Source: Oceanococcus sp. HetDA_MAG_MS8 | GTDB taxonomy: Bacteria > Pseudomonadota > Gammaproteobacteria > Nevskiales > Oceanococcaceae | NCBI GenBank assembly: GCA_019192445.1 | Contig: JAHCMK010000010.1 | Coordinates: 33,653 to 97,652 of the forward strand | Direction: 5' to 3' | Length of the DNA: 64,000 nt | In this document: positions 50,319-59,728 of the stretch, piece after piece | Numbering within the stretch: the first letter of the stretch is position 1 | How the letters are laid out: the number at the start of each line of letters is the position of its first letter | Notes under the pieces: model-generated | The model's input: the letters and a program-made list of their open reading frames with translations, nothing else | What the model was told of the DNA's origin: nothing | The model's database searches: none | Program-made: the position numbers and the translations under genes

Positions 50319-51083
50319 CTAGCTCAGTAGATCGGCAATAAGCATGTAGCCAGCCTCCAGGCCGACTTGTACTTTTTCCACCAGTACCGGTGCCAGGATC
50401 ACTAGCAGGCCCAAGCCTAAGAGCAATGCCGCCGGGAAGCCAACGGCGAGCAAATTCAAACTCGGCGCCGAACGGCTAATGACACCAAATCCAAGATTGA
50501 CCAACAGCAAGGCGAACAAGGCCGGAAGAGCGACTTGTAATGCATGAATAAACATCCAGCCTGACCATTGCAAAATGCCGTCATTGAGCCAGAAAGCCAA
50601 ACCTGGGCTCGGCGTCTCATAACTCCAAAGAAGCCACTGAAGCATGTACACATGGCCATTGAGGCTTAGAAAGACCAAGGTGGTAAAGACGCTGAAGAGT
50701 TGACCCAACACCGGCGCGGAGGTGCCGCGCAAGGGATCATTAAGTTGCGCAAAGCCCAACCCCATCGCCAGGCTCATCAACTCTGCACCCAGCAGCATGG
50801 CTTCAAACACCAAACGCAGTACAAAGCCAAGCAACATACCGATGGCCAGCTCAGACAGTGCAGCCATCCAGAATTGCGGACCATCCATAGCCGGCATGCT
50901 CAGGCCATCGCCGAGCGCCACCCAGACCAAAGCCGCGGTTGCAATGACCAACAACAAGCGAATGCGGTTCGGCAGCACCGCGCTGCCAAATACCGGCATG
51001 ACCATCCACATGCCACCGACCCTTAAGCTGACCCATAGGCCCTCTTGCAGCAGGGGCATGCTCAGAATGAGGCCGCCTTCCAT
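50319..51083 (-). CDS. fliR: Flagellar export gate protein FliR
   Basis: 254 residues with about six hydrophobic helices and the conserved GLGFAQLNDP region; GLGLLVILAPVL lies near the end. It forms the FliPQR export pore in the basal body with the two genes upstream. It begins 3 bases after the fliQ stop. Confidence 0.94.
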   Translation of the reverse strand: MEGGLILSMPLLQEGLWVSLRVGGMWMVMPVFGSAVLPNRIRLLLVIATAALVWVALGDGLSMPAMDGPQFWMAALSELAIGMLLGFVLRLVFEAMLLGAELMSLAMGLGFAQLNDPLRGTSAPVLGQLFSVFTTLVFLSLNGHVYMLQWLLWSYETPSPGLAFWLNDGILQWSGWMFIHALQVALPALFALLLVNLGFGVISRSAPSLNLLAVGFPAALLLGLGLLVILAPVLVEKVQVGLEAGYMLIADLLS

Positions 51084-51086
51084 GGC

Positions 51087-51359
51087 CTAGCCACCAACGA
51101 TTTGCGGGAAGCTCAGCATTAACCGACGAGTGAAGTCCACCAAATGCTCAAGCATCCAGCCTCCGGCCAAAAGCATGACCGCACCCATGGCCAGAAGCTT
51201 AGGAATAAAGGACAAGGTCATTTCGTTGACCTGAGTTGCCGCCTGGAATAAGCCAACAACAAGCCCCACTCCCAAGGCAACGAGCAACATGGGCGCCGAC
51301 ACCAAAAAGGTCAGCGTCATAGCCTGACGGAGTAGATCGATCACGTCGGCGCTGGTCAT
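51087..51359 (-). CDS. fliQ: Flagellar export gate protein FliQ
   Basis: 90 residues, two helical hairpin membrane segments (FLVSAPMLLVALGVGLVVGLF and LLAMGAVMLLAGGWML) with the AATQVNEMTLSFIPKL loop typical of FliQ. It is part of the FliP5Q4R1 pore. The ATG overlaps the fliP stop by 4 bases. Confidence 0.95.
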   Translation of the reverse strand: MTSADVIDLLRQAMTLTFLVSAPMLLVALGVGLVVGLFQAATQVNEMTLSFIPKLLAMGAVMLLAGGWMLEHLVDFTRRLMLSFPQIVGG

Positions 51360-52093
51360 TGGAAACTCGCTGCCAAAGACCCCATCAGTAGGGTCCAGCC
51401 ATCGACCAAGACAAACAACATGATCTTGAGCGGCAAAGAAATCAGCATCGGCGACAGCATCATCATGCCCATAGACATCAATACCGATGCCACGACCAAG
51501 TCGATGACGACAAAGGGCACAAAGAGCATGAACCCGATCTGAAAAGCGGTGGTCAATTCACTGAGCACAAAGGCGGGTAGTAGAACAGCAATAGGGACCT
51601 CATCCACACTGGCATAAGGACCATCACCAGCCATCTCCGCCAAACTTTGCAGGCTGGTTTCGCGCGTTTGCGCCAACATAAAACCGCGCATGGGCTGCAA
51701 AGCGGTATTCAAAGCCTCAGCTGGGCTCAAACTTCCGGCCGCATAAGGCTCCCAAGCCTCGGCATACACCTGTTCCAAAACCGGGCGCATGACGAACATG
51801 GCCAACATCAAAGCCAAGCCCAGCAGAATTTGATTAGAAGGCGTTTGCCCCGTGCCGAGGGCATGCCTTAACAAGCCCAGCACCACAATGATTCTTGTAA
51901 AGGCCGTGGTCATGAGTATGACGGCTGGCAACAGAGTAAGCGCGGTCATCACCAGCAAAAGCTGGATAGACAAAGAATACGTTCCTCCGCCGTCGGGCCC
52001 TGCCTGGAACTGGACTGCCGGCAGCCCGGTCGCTTCTTGTGCCCAGGACAGACTCGGAATAAGCAGCAGAACCAAGAGGCACAAGCGGATCAT
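51356..52093 (-). CDS. fliP: Flagellar export gate protein FliP
   Basis: 245 residues. A cleavable signal sequence (about 1-18, SLSWA) precedes the FliP core. TRIIVVLGLLRHALGTGQTPSNQ, LPAFVLSELTTAFQIGF and MGMMMLSPMLISLPLKI are diagnostic. It forms the export pore with FliQ and FliR. It overlaps fliO and fliQ by 4 bases each. Confidence 0.96.
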   Translation of the reverse strand: MIRLCLLVLLLIPSLSWAQEATGLPAVQFQAGPDGGGTYSLSIQLLLVMTALTLLPAVILMTTAFTRIIVVLGLLRHALGTGQTPSNQILLGLALMLAMFVMRPVLEQVYAEAWEPYAAGSLSPAEALNTALQPMRGFMLAQTRETSLQSLAEMAGDGPYASVDEVPIAVLLPAFVLSELTTAFQIGFMLFVPFVVIDLVVASVLMSMGMMMLSPMLISLPLKIMLFVLVDGWTLLMGSLAASFQ

Positions 52094-52413
52094 GAGCTTG
52101 CATTTCTTCTCGGCGATGAGGCCGGTGCGTGTGCAGAGCTGGTGAGCGCCTTCGCCGTCTGCGCATCCAATTTGGTGAGTAACTGCACACGACCAGGCGC
52201 CACCCCCAATGCCAAAGCCTCACCACCAAGATCAACGACCACCACTCGCTCTCGCGGGCCCACAGCAACGCTGGTCAGAATCCGCCCTGATGCTTTCGGT
52301 AATAGCTTTTGCAGTGCCGGCATGCGAGCCAGCCCTCGGGTTAACACCCAAAACGCAGCCAATAGACCGAATAAGACCAGGAGCATGCTGAGCATGGGCG
52401 TGACCGTGGACAT
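52090..52413 (-). CDS. fliO: Flagellar assembly protein FliO
   Basis: 107 residues: one N-terminal membrane segment (about 6-24) followed by a small domain with VGPRERVVVVDLGGEALALGV, the usual FliO pattern. The C-terminus is Ser/Ala-rich. FliO assists FliP assembly. Its position between fliN and fliP agrees with the call. Confidence 0.9.
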   Translation of the reverse strand: MSTVTPMLSMLLVLFGLLAAFWVLTRGLARMPALQKLLPKASGRILTSVAVGPRERVVVVDLGGEALALGVAPGRVQLLTKLDAQTAKALTSSAHAPASSPRRNASS

Positions 52414-52417
52414 GCTC

Positions 52418-52882
52418 TTAGCCTTCCTGCAGCTTGCGAATGCGCTCTGCCGGGCTCACCACATCCAGTAGGCGAACACCAAACTTTTCATTCACAACAA
52501 CCACTTCACCGTGGGCAATCAAAGTCCCATTGACGAAGACATCCAAGGGTTGACCAGCCACACGATCCAACTCAACGACTGAACCTGGGTTGAGTTGCAG
52601 CAAATTGCGAATAGGCACACGGGAGCGACCCACTTCCATGGATAGGGTGATAGGGACGTCCAGAATCAGGTCCAGCTTCAGGTTCTTCCCATCCACCGTC
52701 GTGCCGCTGGGGGCACCACTCTGGCCTGCGTGCAATTCCGGAGGCTCATAGGACTGGTCCGCAACACCCTGCTCTGCATCACCTGCTTGTGCGGCCTGCT
52801 CTTGCTGCTTTTTCTCAAATTCGGCTTGCTCAGCCATGGCAGCCGCCATGTCCATATCAGCGTCTGTTTGCTCTTCACTCAT
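52418..52882 (-). CDS. fliN: Flagellar motor switch protein FliN
   Basis: 154 residues. An acidic and Gln/Ala-rich N-terminal extension (about 1-60) leads to the SpoA domain: DLILDVPITLSMEVGRSRVPI, LNPGSVVELDRVAGQPLDVFVN and NEKFGVRLLDVV. It forms the base of the C ring with FliM and FliG. It lies 3 bases after fliM. Confidence 0.96.
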   Translation of the reverse strand: MSEEQTDADMDMAAAMAEQAEFEKKQQEQAAQAGDAEQGVADQSYEPPELHAGQSGAPSGTTVDGKNLKLDLILDVPITLSMEVGRSRVPIRNLLQLNPGSVVELDRVAGQPLDVFVNGTLIAHGEVVVVNEKFGVRLLDVVSPAERIRKLQEG

Positions 52883-52885
52883 GAT

Positions 52886-53884
52886 TTACTCCGTTTCCCC
52901 AAACTGCGGCGGACTAGGCTCGGGACTAATAACCTGCTGAATCAGCACAGCGTTATGCCCCGCTGATACGCCAAACTGCCCTTTAAAGCGGGTCTGATTC
53001 TCGACCCGTATTTCCACCTCGGGCGGCCACTTGATGGGAATGATGTCGTCCTCAGTAAGGCTGAGCAGGTCGGCAATTGTGATGCGTGGCTCAGCGAGCA
53101 CACCGCGCAGCTCCACCTCTGACTCACGCACGTGAGAGCGTAGGTTGTCGTCCCAGCGCTGGTCTCTATCGGTACGATCCGACTGAATGCCGTGAGAAAG
53201 CTGCTCCCGAATGGGCTCGATCATGCCGTAGGGCAAAGTGATGTGTAGCTCACCACTGGTGCCATCCAGATCGATGGTGAAGCGCGAGACCACAACAATT
53301 TCGGAGGGGCTAACAATAGTAGCGAGGTGAGGATTAAGCTCAGATTGGATGTACTCCAGATCCAAGGGCATGATGGGCCGCCACGCTTCTTTGAGATCTT
53401 CGAAGGCTGCGTCTACCAAGATCCGGATAACCCGCATTTCCGTGGCCGTAAACTCGCGGCCTTCAATGCGCGTGTTAAAACGGCCGTCACCTCCAAAGAA
53501 GCGATCTACAACCCCAAACACCAGCTTTGGCTCCATCAACAGCAGAGCCGTCCCGCGCAGTGGCTTGGCGCGAAACAGGTTGAGGTTGGTCGGTACATAC
53601 AAGCGATGCATGTAATCGCTGTATTTCATCGACTCCAGACCCGCAAAGCTAATCTCTGGGTTGCGCCTTAAAATATTGAATAAGGTGACGCGAAACTGGC
53701 GGGCAAACCTTTCCCCAACCATTTCCAGGCTGGGCAAGCGGCCGCGAACAATTCGGTCCTGACCACCAAAATGGAAAGTCCGCACACCCTCCGTGTCGGT
53801 TTCCTCTTCGGTCTCGACCTCACCGGTGTCGACACCATCAAGGAGGGCGTCGATCTCGTCCTGACTGAGCAGGTCGTGGCTCAT
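52886..53884 (-). CDS. fliM: Flagellar motor switch protein FliM
   Basis: 332 residues. The N-terminal CheY-P-binding segment is LLSQDEIDALLDGV. The middle domain contains GTALLLMEPKLVFGVVDRFFGG, and the C-terminal SpoA domain contains IKWPPEVEIRVENQTRFKGQFG. It is the C-ring component that receives CheY-P. It lies directly between fliL and fliN. Confidence 0.96.
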   Translation of the reverse strand: MSHDLLSQDEIDALLDGVDTGEVETEEETDTEGVRTFHFGGQDRIVRGRLPSLEMVGERFARQFRVTLFNILRRNPEISFAGLESMKYSDYMHRLYVPTNLNLFRAKPLRGTALLLMEPKLVFGVVDRFFGGDGRFNTRIEGREFTATEMRVIRILVDAAFEDLKEAWRPIMPLDLEYIQSELNPHLATIVSPSEIVVVSRFTIDLDGTSGELHITLPYGMIEPIREQLSHGIQSDRTDRDQRWDDNLRSHVRESEVELRGVLAEPRITIADLLSLTEDDIIPIKWPPEVEIRVENQTRFKGQFGVSAGHNAVLIQQVISPEPSPPQFGETE

Positions 53885-53885
53885 C

Positions 53886-54413
53886 TTATTGAACCACCAA
53901 ACTGGTGAAGTACACCTCTTCTATGGGCTCTGCGATTCCAGTGCGGTCTAGGAGTAGTTTGTTGATGTCTTGACGCATGTCTTGCAACGTCTGGTCTTTG
54001 CCTTGTTGCGTCAAAAGATCGGCGAAGCGGCGTGAAGTCAATGTCAAGAGAAGCGCATGACGGATGGCCGGCATATGCTCTTCCACCTTCATCGGCACCT
54101 CAGGATCGCGTGTCATGAGGTCGACTTCGGCTTGTACGAAGCGCAGCACGTCGCTATCAGAAAGGTTAGACACAAAGGCCGGGCGCAGCTCAATGTAATG
54201 GGGAGCCAGTTTGGCTGGCGTCTCCTCCGCGCCATCCAGCGCGCCTTCCTCCGCAACCTGCTTATCCAAAACCAGAAATTTGTAGGCGGCGGCGCCCCCG
54301 CCACCGAGCAACAACAGCAGCGCTAATAAAATAAACAGGCCCTTGCGGGACTTCTTAGGCTTTGCAGCCGCCTGTGTTTCGGTGTCCTTATCAGCCACTG
54401 GAGCAATTCCCAT
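53886..54413 (-). CDS. fliL: Flagellar basal body-associated protein FliL
   Basis: 175 residues from the ATG at 54411-54413; ATGs at 54422 and 54452 are in frame and no strong ribosome-binding site decides. A basic stretch (PKKSRKG) precedes one membrane segment (LFILLALLLLLGGGGAA). The periplasmic domain ends with HALLLTLTSRRFADLLTQQGK, the FliL pattern. FliL surrounds or supports the stator. A GC hairpin sits just upstream of the start. Confidence 0.92.
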   Translation of the reverse strand: MGIAPVADKDTETQAAAKPKKSRKGLFILLALLLLLGGGGAAAYKFLVLDKQVAEEGALDGAEETPAKLAPHYIELRPAFVSNLSDSDVLRFVQAEVDLMTRDPEVPMKVEEHMPAIRHALLLTLTSRRFADLLTQQGKDQTLQDMRQDINKLLLDRTGIAEPIEEVYFTSLVVQ

Positions 54414-54427
54414 GAAGTACATCCGCG

Positions 54428-54448
54428 GGCGGCAAGTGTTGTGCCGCC
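54428..54448 (-). other. GC-rich hairpin between fliK and fliL
   Basis: Perfect 7-base-pair stem (GGCGGCA/TGCCGCC on the plus strand) with a 7-base loop, placed in the 67 bases between the fliK stop and the chosen fliL start. No U tract follows, so it is not a rho-independent terminator. It could affect fliL translation or transcript processing; this is only inferred from position. Confidence 0.4.
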
Positions 54449-54480
54449 GCAAATGTTCATCCAGTCAAAGCCCGCTGATA

Positions 54481-56292
54481 TCAGGCGTAGAGGTGTAATC
54501 CCGCGCTAGAAACGGCTGCGATATGCCCTGCTGGCGACGTATCTTTGTCGGCGCCGTCCGACGCTGCCTCAGCAAGGCCTTGTCCTTCGCCGGATTCTTG
54601 GCGTCGCGTACTGTCCCGCTGCTCTTGGCTACTGCAGCTAAAGTGACTCAAACTCATTCCCTGGTTGTGCAGCTTCTCACGCAGCTCAGAACTTTGCGCC
54701 AATAACAAATCTCGTGCGGAAGAATTTTCGGCCTGCATTCGTAATTCCAAGCTACCGTCACTGAGTTGCCGCAGCTCTAGTTCCATATGCCCCAGATGCT
54801 CCGGGGCCAAAACAACTTTGAGCGCTTGTTCGCCCGCTTGCCGGAGCTGAACAAGCTCCTGGCCCAGCTGCGCCGGCCAGTTCGCATCCTGCATGTTGAT
54901 GGTGGTCTGAGCACTCAGACCAGTCAGTGGGGCAGATAACCCCAGCATAGCTACCGATGATGTGGGTGCAGTGCTTAGTGGGCCAATAGGCGTAAGTACT
55001 CCATTCGGTGATGACTCAGTGATCGAAATCCCGCTGAGATGAGGCTCGAAGGCTGGGCCCAAAGACATGTCCAAAACCCCAGGGTCAGCGCTTGCTTGTT
55101 GTCCCAACTCAGCCGCAGCAATTGTTTTGGGCATCACTGCATCTGGCACTTCCTGTGACGCAAACCCCATAACGGCTTTGGCGGTCTTCTGTGATGAGAT
55201 TTCGCCGGAACCGTGGCCGTGACTCAGCGCCGCTTGCCCCGCCGCTGATGCTGCCGATGGTGCGGTCAATTGGCTGGCTTGGAGCGCCAAATCTTGCAGG
55301 CTCGGCGGATTCATCGCTCTGCCTTCTACGGAGCCAACCTGTTTTGCAGTCAGCATGGGACTGGCGACTGCTGTAGTTGAATCGACTGGACCACTGGCTC
55401 TCGCTCCAGCTAATCCACTCTTGGTGACAGCTTCCACTACTCGCTCTGTCGAAGCTCGCTGAGCCTGTGACGCAGGCCCTGCCCCAAGTGCTTGCGTCTG
55501 GCCCGCCAATAAGGTCGGCTTTTCGATTGCTGCAGCTAGCTCTTGATGGCCTGCAGAGCGTCCTTGCAAACCGTTCCGCGCCACGGGTAATGCTGCATCC
55601 GCCTGCGCTCGTGTCTCAGCTAAGTCCACCTCGCCAGGCTGTCCGGCGCCTAAAGCAGGCTGCACACCCCGACTTGGGGCATTCTCGATTGGCGGGCTCA
55701 GTAAAGACGGCTGAGACTGCGATGCAGACTTGGGAGCGAGGGTAGATGCACTTAAGGCTGAGCTCAGAGGAGGGGTTGCTCCCTCTGCTTGTTTTATGTG
55801 CGGTGTGTTGGCCGCGGGGGGCTCGGCGCTGGGGAGTGCTTGGGGGTCGACCAAGTCACTAGCATGCGGTGTCGCTGCTGTTTTGCCAGACACAGCAGGC
55901 CTTGGCACCTCCAAGTTTGGTTTTACCCGTGACACCTGAGCTGGAATGTCGATGTCTCGGCGCCCATCCTGAGTCAGCAGCTTGGTTGCCATTGGCATGG
56001 CCTCGCCTGTGTCGACGGCGCCCCTCTGCACTGAAGCGGATACGGGTGAAGGGGTGACCGATTCGGGCAATGCTTGCTCAGCATCCACGGGTTGTCCCTG
56101 GTCATTCGATACTTGAGCCTGGGATGTTGGGACCTGGGCTTGTTGGCTCTGGACATCTGCTTGGAGCAGAGCACCAAAAGTGTCCGTTTCCAAGCCCGCA
56201 GATTCTTCGCCAAGCTTTGCAGCGGAGCTGCGCGCCTTCGCCCCCGCTCCTACCTCCAGCTTGGCGCCTGTAGTGTTAAGCAAAGCGTCCAT
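54481..56292 (-). CDS. fliK: Flagellar hook-length control protein FliK
   Basis: 603 residues from the ATG at 56290-56292 (MDALLNTTG), so the start overlaps fliJ by 17 bases; the open frame extends 25 codons further without support. The long central part is Ala/Ser/Pro/Gln-rich, as expected of the molecular ruler. The conserved C-terminal domain contains LGQELVQLRQAGEQALKVVL, PEHLGHMELELRQ and LELRMQAENSSARDLL. It measures hook length and triggers the FlhB switch. Confidence 0.9.
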   Translation of the reverse strand: MDALLNTTGAKLEVGAGAKARSSAAKLGEESAGLETDTFGALLQADVQSQQAQVPTSQAQVSNDQGQPVDAEQALPESVTPSPVSASVQRGAVDTGEAMPMATKLLTQDGRRDIDIPAQVSRVKPNLEVPRPAVSGKTAATPHASDLVDPQALPSAEPPAANTPHIKQAEGATPPLSSALSASTLAPKSASQSQPSLLSPPIENAPSRGVQPALGAGQPGEVDLAETRAQADAALPVARNGLQGRSAGHQELAAAIEKPTLLAGQTQALGAGPASQAQRASTERVVEAVTKSGLAGARASGPVDSTTAVASPMLTAKQVGSVEGRAMNPPSLQDLALQASQLTAPSAASAAGQAALSHGHGSGEISSQKTAKAVMGFASQEVPDAVMPKTIAAAELGQQASADPGVLDMSLGPAFEPHLSGISITESSPNGVLTPIGPLSTAPTSSVAMLGLSAPLTGLSAQTTINMQDANWPAQLGQELVQLRQAGEQALKVVLAPEHLGHMELELRQLSDGSLELRMQAENSSARDLLLAQSSELREKLHNQGMSLSHFSCSSQEQRDSTRRQESGEGQGLAEAASDGADKDTSPAGHIAAVSSAGLHLYA

Positions 56293-56716
56293 GGCGAGCA
56301 CTGCTGAAGTCGTCGAGTTGGCGCTCCTCGCTACGCAGCTGCTGCGCCGCTCGCAGTGTTTGCTCACGTGCCGTGAGCTTACGTGCGATGAGGGTTTGCT
56401 GATGTCGGTGCCGGAGTGCTTCGCGTTGCTCTTCCGTAATCTGATCCTGCGCCTTTAACTGGGATCGTCCACTGCGTAGGGCAAAGTCTAAGCGCGCCCC
56501 AAACTGTTGCCGCATACGCAGCGTCGCAGGGTCAATCGCACCGCTGGTCTGCATAGTTTGTTGGGCTTGGTGCAATTGTGTTTGCAGCTGCTGCATCCGA
56601 GATAAGCGATCTTGCCCTTGCTGCCAGACCTGCTGTGCGGCCTGACGCTCTTGCTCGCGCAGATGCGTCAGCGCCCTTAAGGTTCTTTTGTTCACCGTCC
56701 CAATCCTTCGCTGCAA
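56276..56716 (-). CDS. fliJ: Flagellar export chaperone FliJ
   Basis: 146 residues predicted almost wholly as coiled coil, with many Gln and Arg residues. It fits FliJ in size, position after fliI and composition, though the sequence is poorly conserved in this family. FliJ links the FliI ATPase to FlhA. It begins 3 bases after the fliI stop. Confidence 0.85.
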   Translation of the reverse strand: MQRRIGTVNKRTLRALTHLREQERQAAQQVWQQGQDRLSRMQQLQTQLHQAQQTMQTSGAIDPATLRMRQQFGARLDFALRSGRSQLKAQDQITEEQREALRHRHQQTLIARKLTAREQTLRAAQQLRSEERQLDDFSSARHGRFA

Positions 56717-56719
56717 TGC

Positions 56720-58105
56720 TTAGGCAGTGGGCTGCAAGTCGTGGTCCATGACGCTACTGACCAATGCGTGGAGCTCAGAACGCGCTTGCTGCAGGCTGCA
56801 AGCCTCAGTCGGCCCTTGGCGTAAAAAGTCCTCAATGGACTGCAGATGCGCCAAAGCCCGGTCAGTGCGCTGGTCGGACCCGGCCTTATAAGCACCAATA
56901 GCGATAAGCTCCTGATTTCTGCGCCAAGCAGATATCAGAGCGCGCAGCTCCCGCGCGTCATGTTGTTGCTCCGGGGTCTGAACAACGTTCGCCAAGCGGC
57001 TCACCGACTTTTCCACATCAATGGCCGGATACATGCCGGCGTCTGCGAGATCGCGAGACAACACAATGTGCCCATCCAGAATGGCGCGGGCATGATCACC
57101 AACCGGGTCGTTCAAATCGTCGCCTTCGACCAAAACGGTATATATGGCGCTGATTGAACCACGCCCAGATTCAGCGTTACCGGCGCGTTCAATGAGCTGT
57201 GGTAGGTGTGTGAACACTGAAGGGGGGTAACCGCGTGTTGTCGGTGGTTCACCTACAGCCAAGCCAATTTCCCGTTGCGCCTGAGCGAAACGGGTGAGCG
57301 AGTCCATAAGCAGCAATACCTGAGCCCCATCGTCGCGAAAACCCTCGGCAATAGCAGTGGCCATATAGGCGGCGCGAACACGAGTGAGCGGAGGCGAATC
57401 GGCAGGAGCGGCCACAACCACGGCATTCTTCAGGCCTTCCTCCCCCAAGGTATGCTGCACGAACTCCTGTACTTCACGGCCGCGCTCACCGATAAGCGCA
57501 ACCACAGTGACCTCCGCCGAGGTATGTCGGGTCATCATGCCCAGCAAGCTACTCTTGCCCACACCGGCACCAGCGAAGAGGCCAATACGCTGTCCGCGGG
57601 CCAAACTGAGTACGGCGTTGATGCTGCGCACGCCCACATCCAGTGGCTGATCCACCGGCGCTCGCAGCAAGGGGTTAATAGGTGGTACACGGAGCTGACC
57701 ATGGCGAATGCCACGCAGACGTCCTAACTGATCCAGAGGATGCCCGTCCGCATTGAGAACCCGCCCCAGCAAGCCCTGACCTTGAGGCACCTCAGCGCGT
57801 CTTGCCGCAGGTGTCACACGGGCGCCAGGCTGCAAGTGAGCTGTCGCACCGCGGGGCATCAAATAGATTTTATCGGCTTCGAATCCGACCACCTCGGCAT
57901 CAACGGGGGAACCATGACCCGTGTCCAGTTCACAGGAGGTGCCCAAAGCGACCGGACATCCGCGCGCTTCCAGAGTCAGTCCCACAACCCGGGTCAAGGT
58001 ACCCGCAGTGACCAAACCACTGGACATACCAGTACGGGCTCCACGCGCCGCAATGCCATCGGCAAAACGGGCGTTGCGCCGCTCTCGAGCCGGATTACTG
58101 TCCAT
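56720..58105 (-). CDS. fliI: Flagellum-specific ATPase FliI
   Basis: 461 residues. Walker A GLFAGAGVGKSSLLGMM, ALIGERGREVQEF, the Walker B segment VLLLMDSLTRFAQAQREIGLA, and GEPPTTRGYPPSVF all match the F1-like FliI ATPase. It powers export in a complex with FliH and FliJ. The start overlaps fliH by 11 bases. Confidence 0.96.
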   Translation of the reverse strand: MDSNPARERRNARFADGIAARGARTGMSSGLVTAGTLTRVVGLTLEARGCPVALGTSCELDTGHGSPVDAEVVGFEADKIYLMPRGATAHLQPGARVTPAARRAEVPQGQGLLGRVLNADGHPLDQLGRLRGIRHGQLRVPPINPLLRAPVDQPLDVGVRSINAVLSLARGQRIGLFAGAGVGKSSLLGMMTRHTSAEVTVVALIGERGREVQEFVQHTLGEEGLKNAVVVAAPADSPPLTRVRAAYMATAIAEGFRDDGAQVLLLMDSLTRFAQAQREIGLAVGEPPTTRGYPPSVFTHLPQLIERAGNAESGRGSISAIYTVLVEGDDLNDPVGDHARAILDGHIVLSRDLADAGMYPAIDVEKSVSRLANVVQTPEQQHDARELRALISAWRRNQELIAIGAYKAGSDQRTDRALAHLQSIEDFLRQGPTEACSLQQARSELHALVSSVMDHDLQPTA

Positions 58106-58715
58106 CGAGCATATCTGCGGCGAGGCGCTCCACGCGCTGACTCAAACGCCCATCAATTTGGGCATCATCCTGAGTTACGATGACATCTGCAGGCTGTAAA
58201 TCCGCATTAGGGTGCAAACGCCACAGAGGGTCGAGATTTTGAACCTGCAAAAGTCGTGCGTGATCCTGCGGATGCAACTGGATGTCCACCGGCGCTTCCA
58301 GACTTCCCAGATGACTGACGACTCGGTGCACCAGCTGCCTGAGAGTCTCGGCCTCGGCCTCCACGACCTGACCCACCATTCGTCGTGCCAATGTCAGAGC
58401 AAGATTGACTAAAGAGCGCTCAACTTCGGTGTCCAGCTCTGCCAGGGGGCGCACCATCTGTGCTGCGATCAACCTTAAGCTGTCCAGGTCCTGCTGCGCA
58501 TCGCGTAGACCAGCTTCACGACCCTCGTTATAGCCAGCCTGGCGGGCTTGCTCACAAATGGCCTCAATTTCAGCAGCGGTTGGCGGCTTGGGTCCTTCGG
58601 GCTCTTTGCTCTGCTCTTTTTCAGCAGCCTGATCCAAATCGGGAAGAGTCCAGGGCTGCGCCTCGACTCCATGCCAAATAGCGTCAGAGCGATTGTCATT
58701 ACCTGAGAATGACAT
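58095..58715 (-). CDS. fliH: Flagellar export regulator FliH
   Basis: 206 residues. The N-terminus carries tryptophans (AIWHGVEAQPW) used for C-ring docking, followed by a charged helix with AGYNEGREAG. The C-terminal domain has LVNLALTLARRMVGQVV, LGSLEAPVDIQLHPQDHARL and VIVTQDDAQIDGRLSQRVE. It controls the FliI ATPase. It is placed between fliG and fliI. Confidence 0.93.
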   Translation of the reverse strand: MSFSGNDNRSDAIWHGVEAQPWTLPDLDQAAEKEQSKEPEGPKPPTAAEIEAICEQARQAGYNEGREAGLRDAQQDLDSLRLIAAQMVRPLAELDTEVERSLVNLALTLARRMVGQVVEAEAETLRQLVHRVVSHLGSLEAPVDIQLHPQDHARLLQVQNLDPLWRLHPNADLQPADVIVTQDDAQIDGRLSQRVERLAADMLDGQ

Positions 58716-58717
58716 GC

Positions 58718-59728
58718 TCAGACCATCTCATCGCTGCTTCCGCCCAGGGAAATATCCCCAGCATCAGCCAAGCGCTTGGCGGCCGCGAGAATTTCTTTCT
58801 GCGCAGCATCGACTTCGGCCAGCTTCACTGGTCCTTTGGCTTCCATATCATCGCGCAGCATTTCAGCCGCTCTGGAGGACATGTTGCGGAAGAATTTCTC
58901 TTGTAAGCCTTCGGATGCCCCGCGCAATGCAACCACCAGAAGATCGTTATTGATCTCACGCAATAGCGTTTGCATGGAGCGATCGTCCATCTCATTCAGA
59001 TTGTCGAAGACGAACATTAACTCTTCGATGCGTTCGCTCAAGCCCTCATCCTTCTCCCGAATTAGCTCCATCAGAGCCTGCTCAGAGGCAGTATCCAGCT
59101 CGTTCAGAATACTCGCGGCCGACTTCAGCCCACCCACGCTAGAGGCTTTGGACCCCGAACTGCCATTGAACTGACGCTCAATAATCTCGTCCAGTTCCAT
59201 CAAGGCCCGGGCCTGTATGCCATCCAAGGAGGCAATCCGCATAACAACATCGGCCCTGTCCCGGGCAGGCAGCAAAGGCAAAACTTCAGCCGATTGGTCC
59301 GGATCCAAATAGGACAACACAATCGCAATAATTTGCGGATGCTCGCCGCGAATCAGGTCCGCGATGCCTCTGGCATCCATCCACTTCAAGGACTCCAGCC
59401 CCTTGGCGTTCTTCCCGATGAGAATACGGTCAATGATTCGGCCGGCCTTGTCTTCGCCCAGGGCCGATACCAGCATATTCTTGATGTATTCATCCGAGCC
59501 CACGCCCAAAGAGGTCTGCTCGCCCCAGTCCTTCACAAAGGTTTGGATAACGGCCTCGGCTTTCTCTCGGGTCACCGCGGTCATGCTCGCCATCGCGCTG
59601 CCAAGCTTCTGGACCTCTTTAGCATCCAGATGCTTGAGGACGCTGGCCGCAGGCTCTTCACCCAAGGACAGCAATAAGATTGCGGCTCGCTCGGGCCCAG
59701 ATATTTCGGGGACTTGAACCTCACTCAC
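58718..59728 (-). CDS. fliG: Flagellar motor switch protein FliG
   Basis: 336 residues. The N-terminal domain (GPERAAILLLSLGEEPAA), the middle EHPQ motif region (GEHPQIIAIVLSYL) and the C-terminal torque helix (DLLVVALRGASEGLQEKFFRNMS) are intact. It is the rotor component that contacts MotC and FliM. It overlaps fliF by 8 bases. Confidence 0.96.
   Translation of the reverse strand: MSEVQVPEISGPERAAILLLSLGEEPAASVLKHLDAKEVQKLGSAMASMTAVTREKAEAVIQTFVKDWGEQTSLGVGSDEYIKNMLVSALGEDKAGRIIDRILIGKNAKGLESLKWMDARGIADLIRGEHPQIIAIVLSYLDPDQSAEVLPLLPARDRADVVMRIASLDGIQARALMELDEIIERQFNGSSGSKASSVGGLKSAASILNELDTASEQALMELIREKDEGLSERIEELMFVFDNLNEMDDRSMQTLLREINNDLLVVALRGASEGLQEKFFRNMSSRAAEMLRDDMEAKGPVKLAEVDAAQKEILAAAKRLADAGDISLGGSSDEMV

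Noticed and set aside
54453..54480. Terminator between fliK and fliL
   Set aside because: The nearby GC hairpin has no U tract and the downstream flagellar genes must be expressed.
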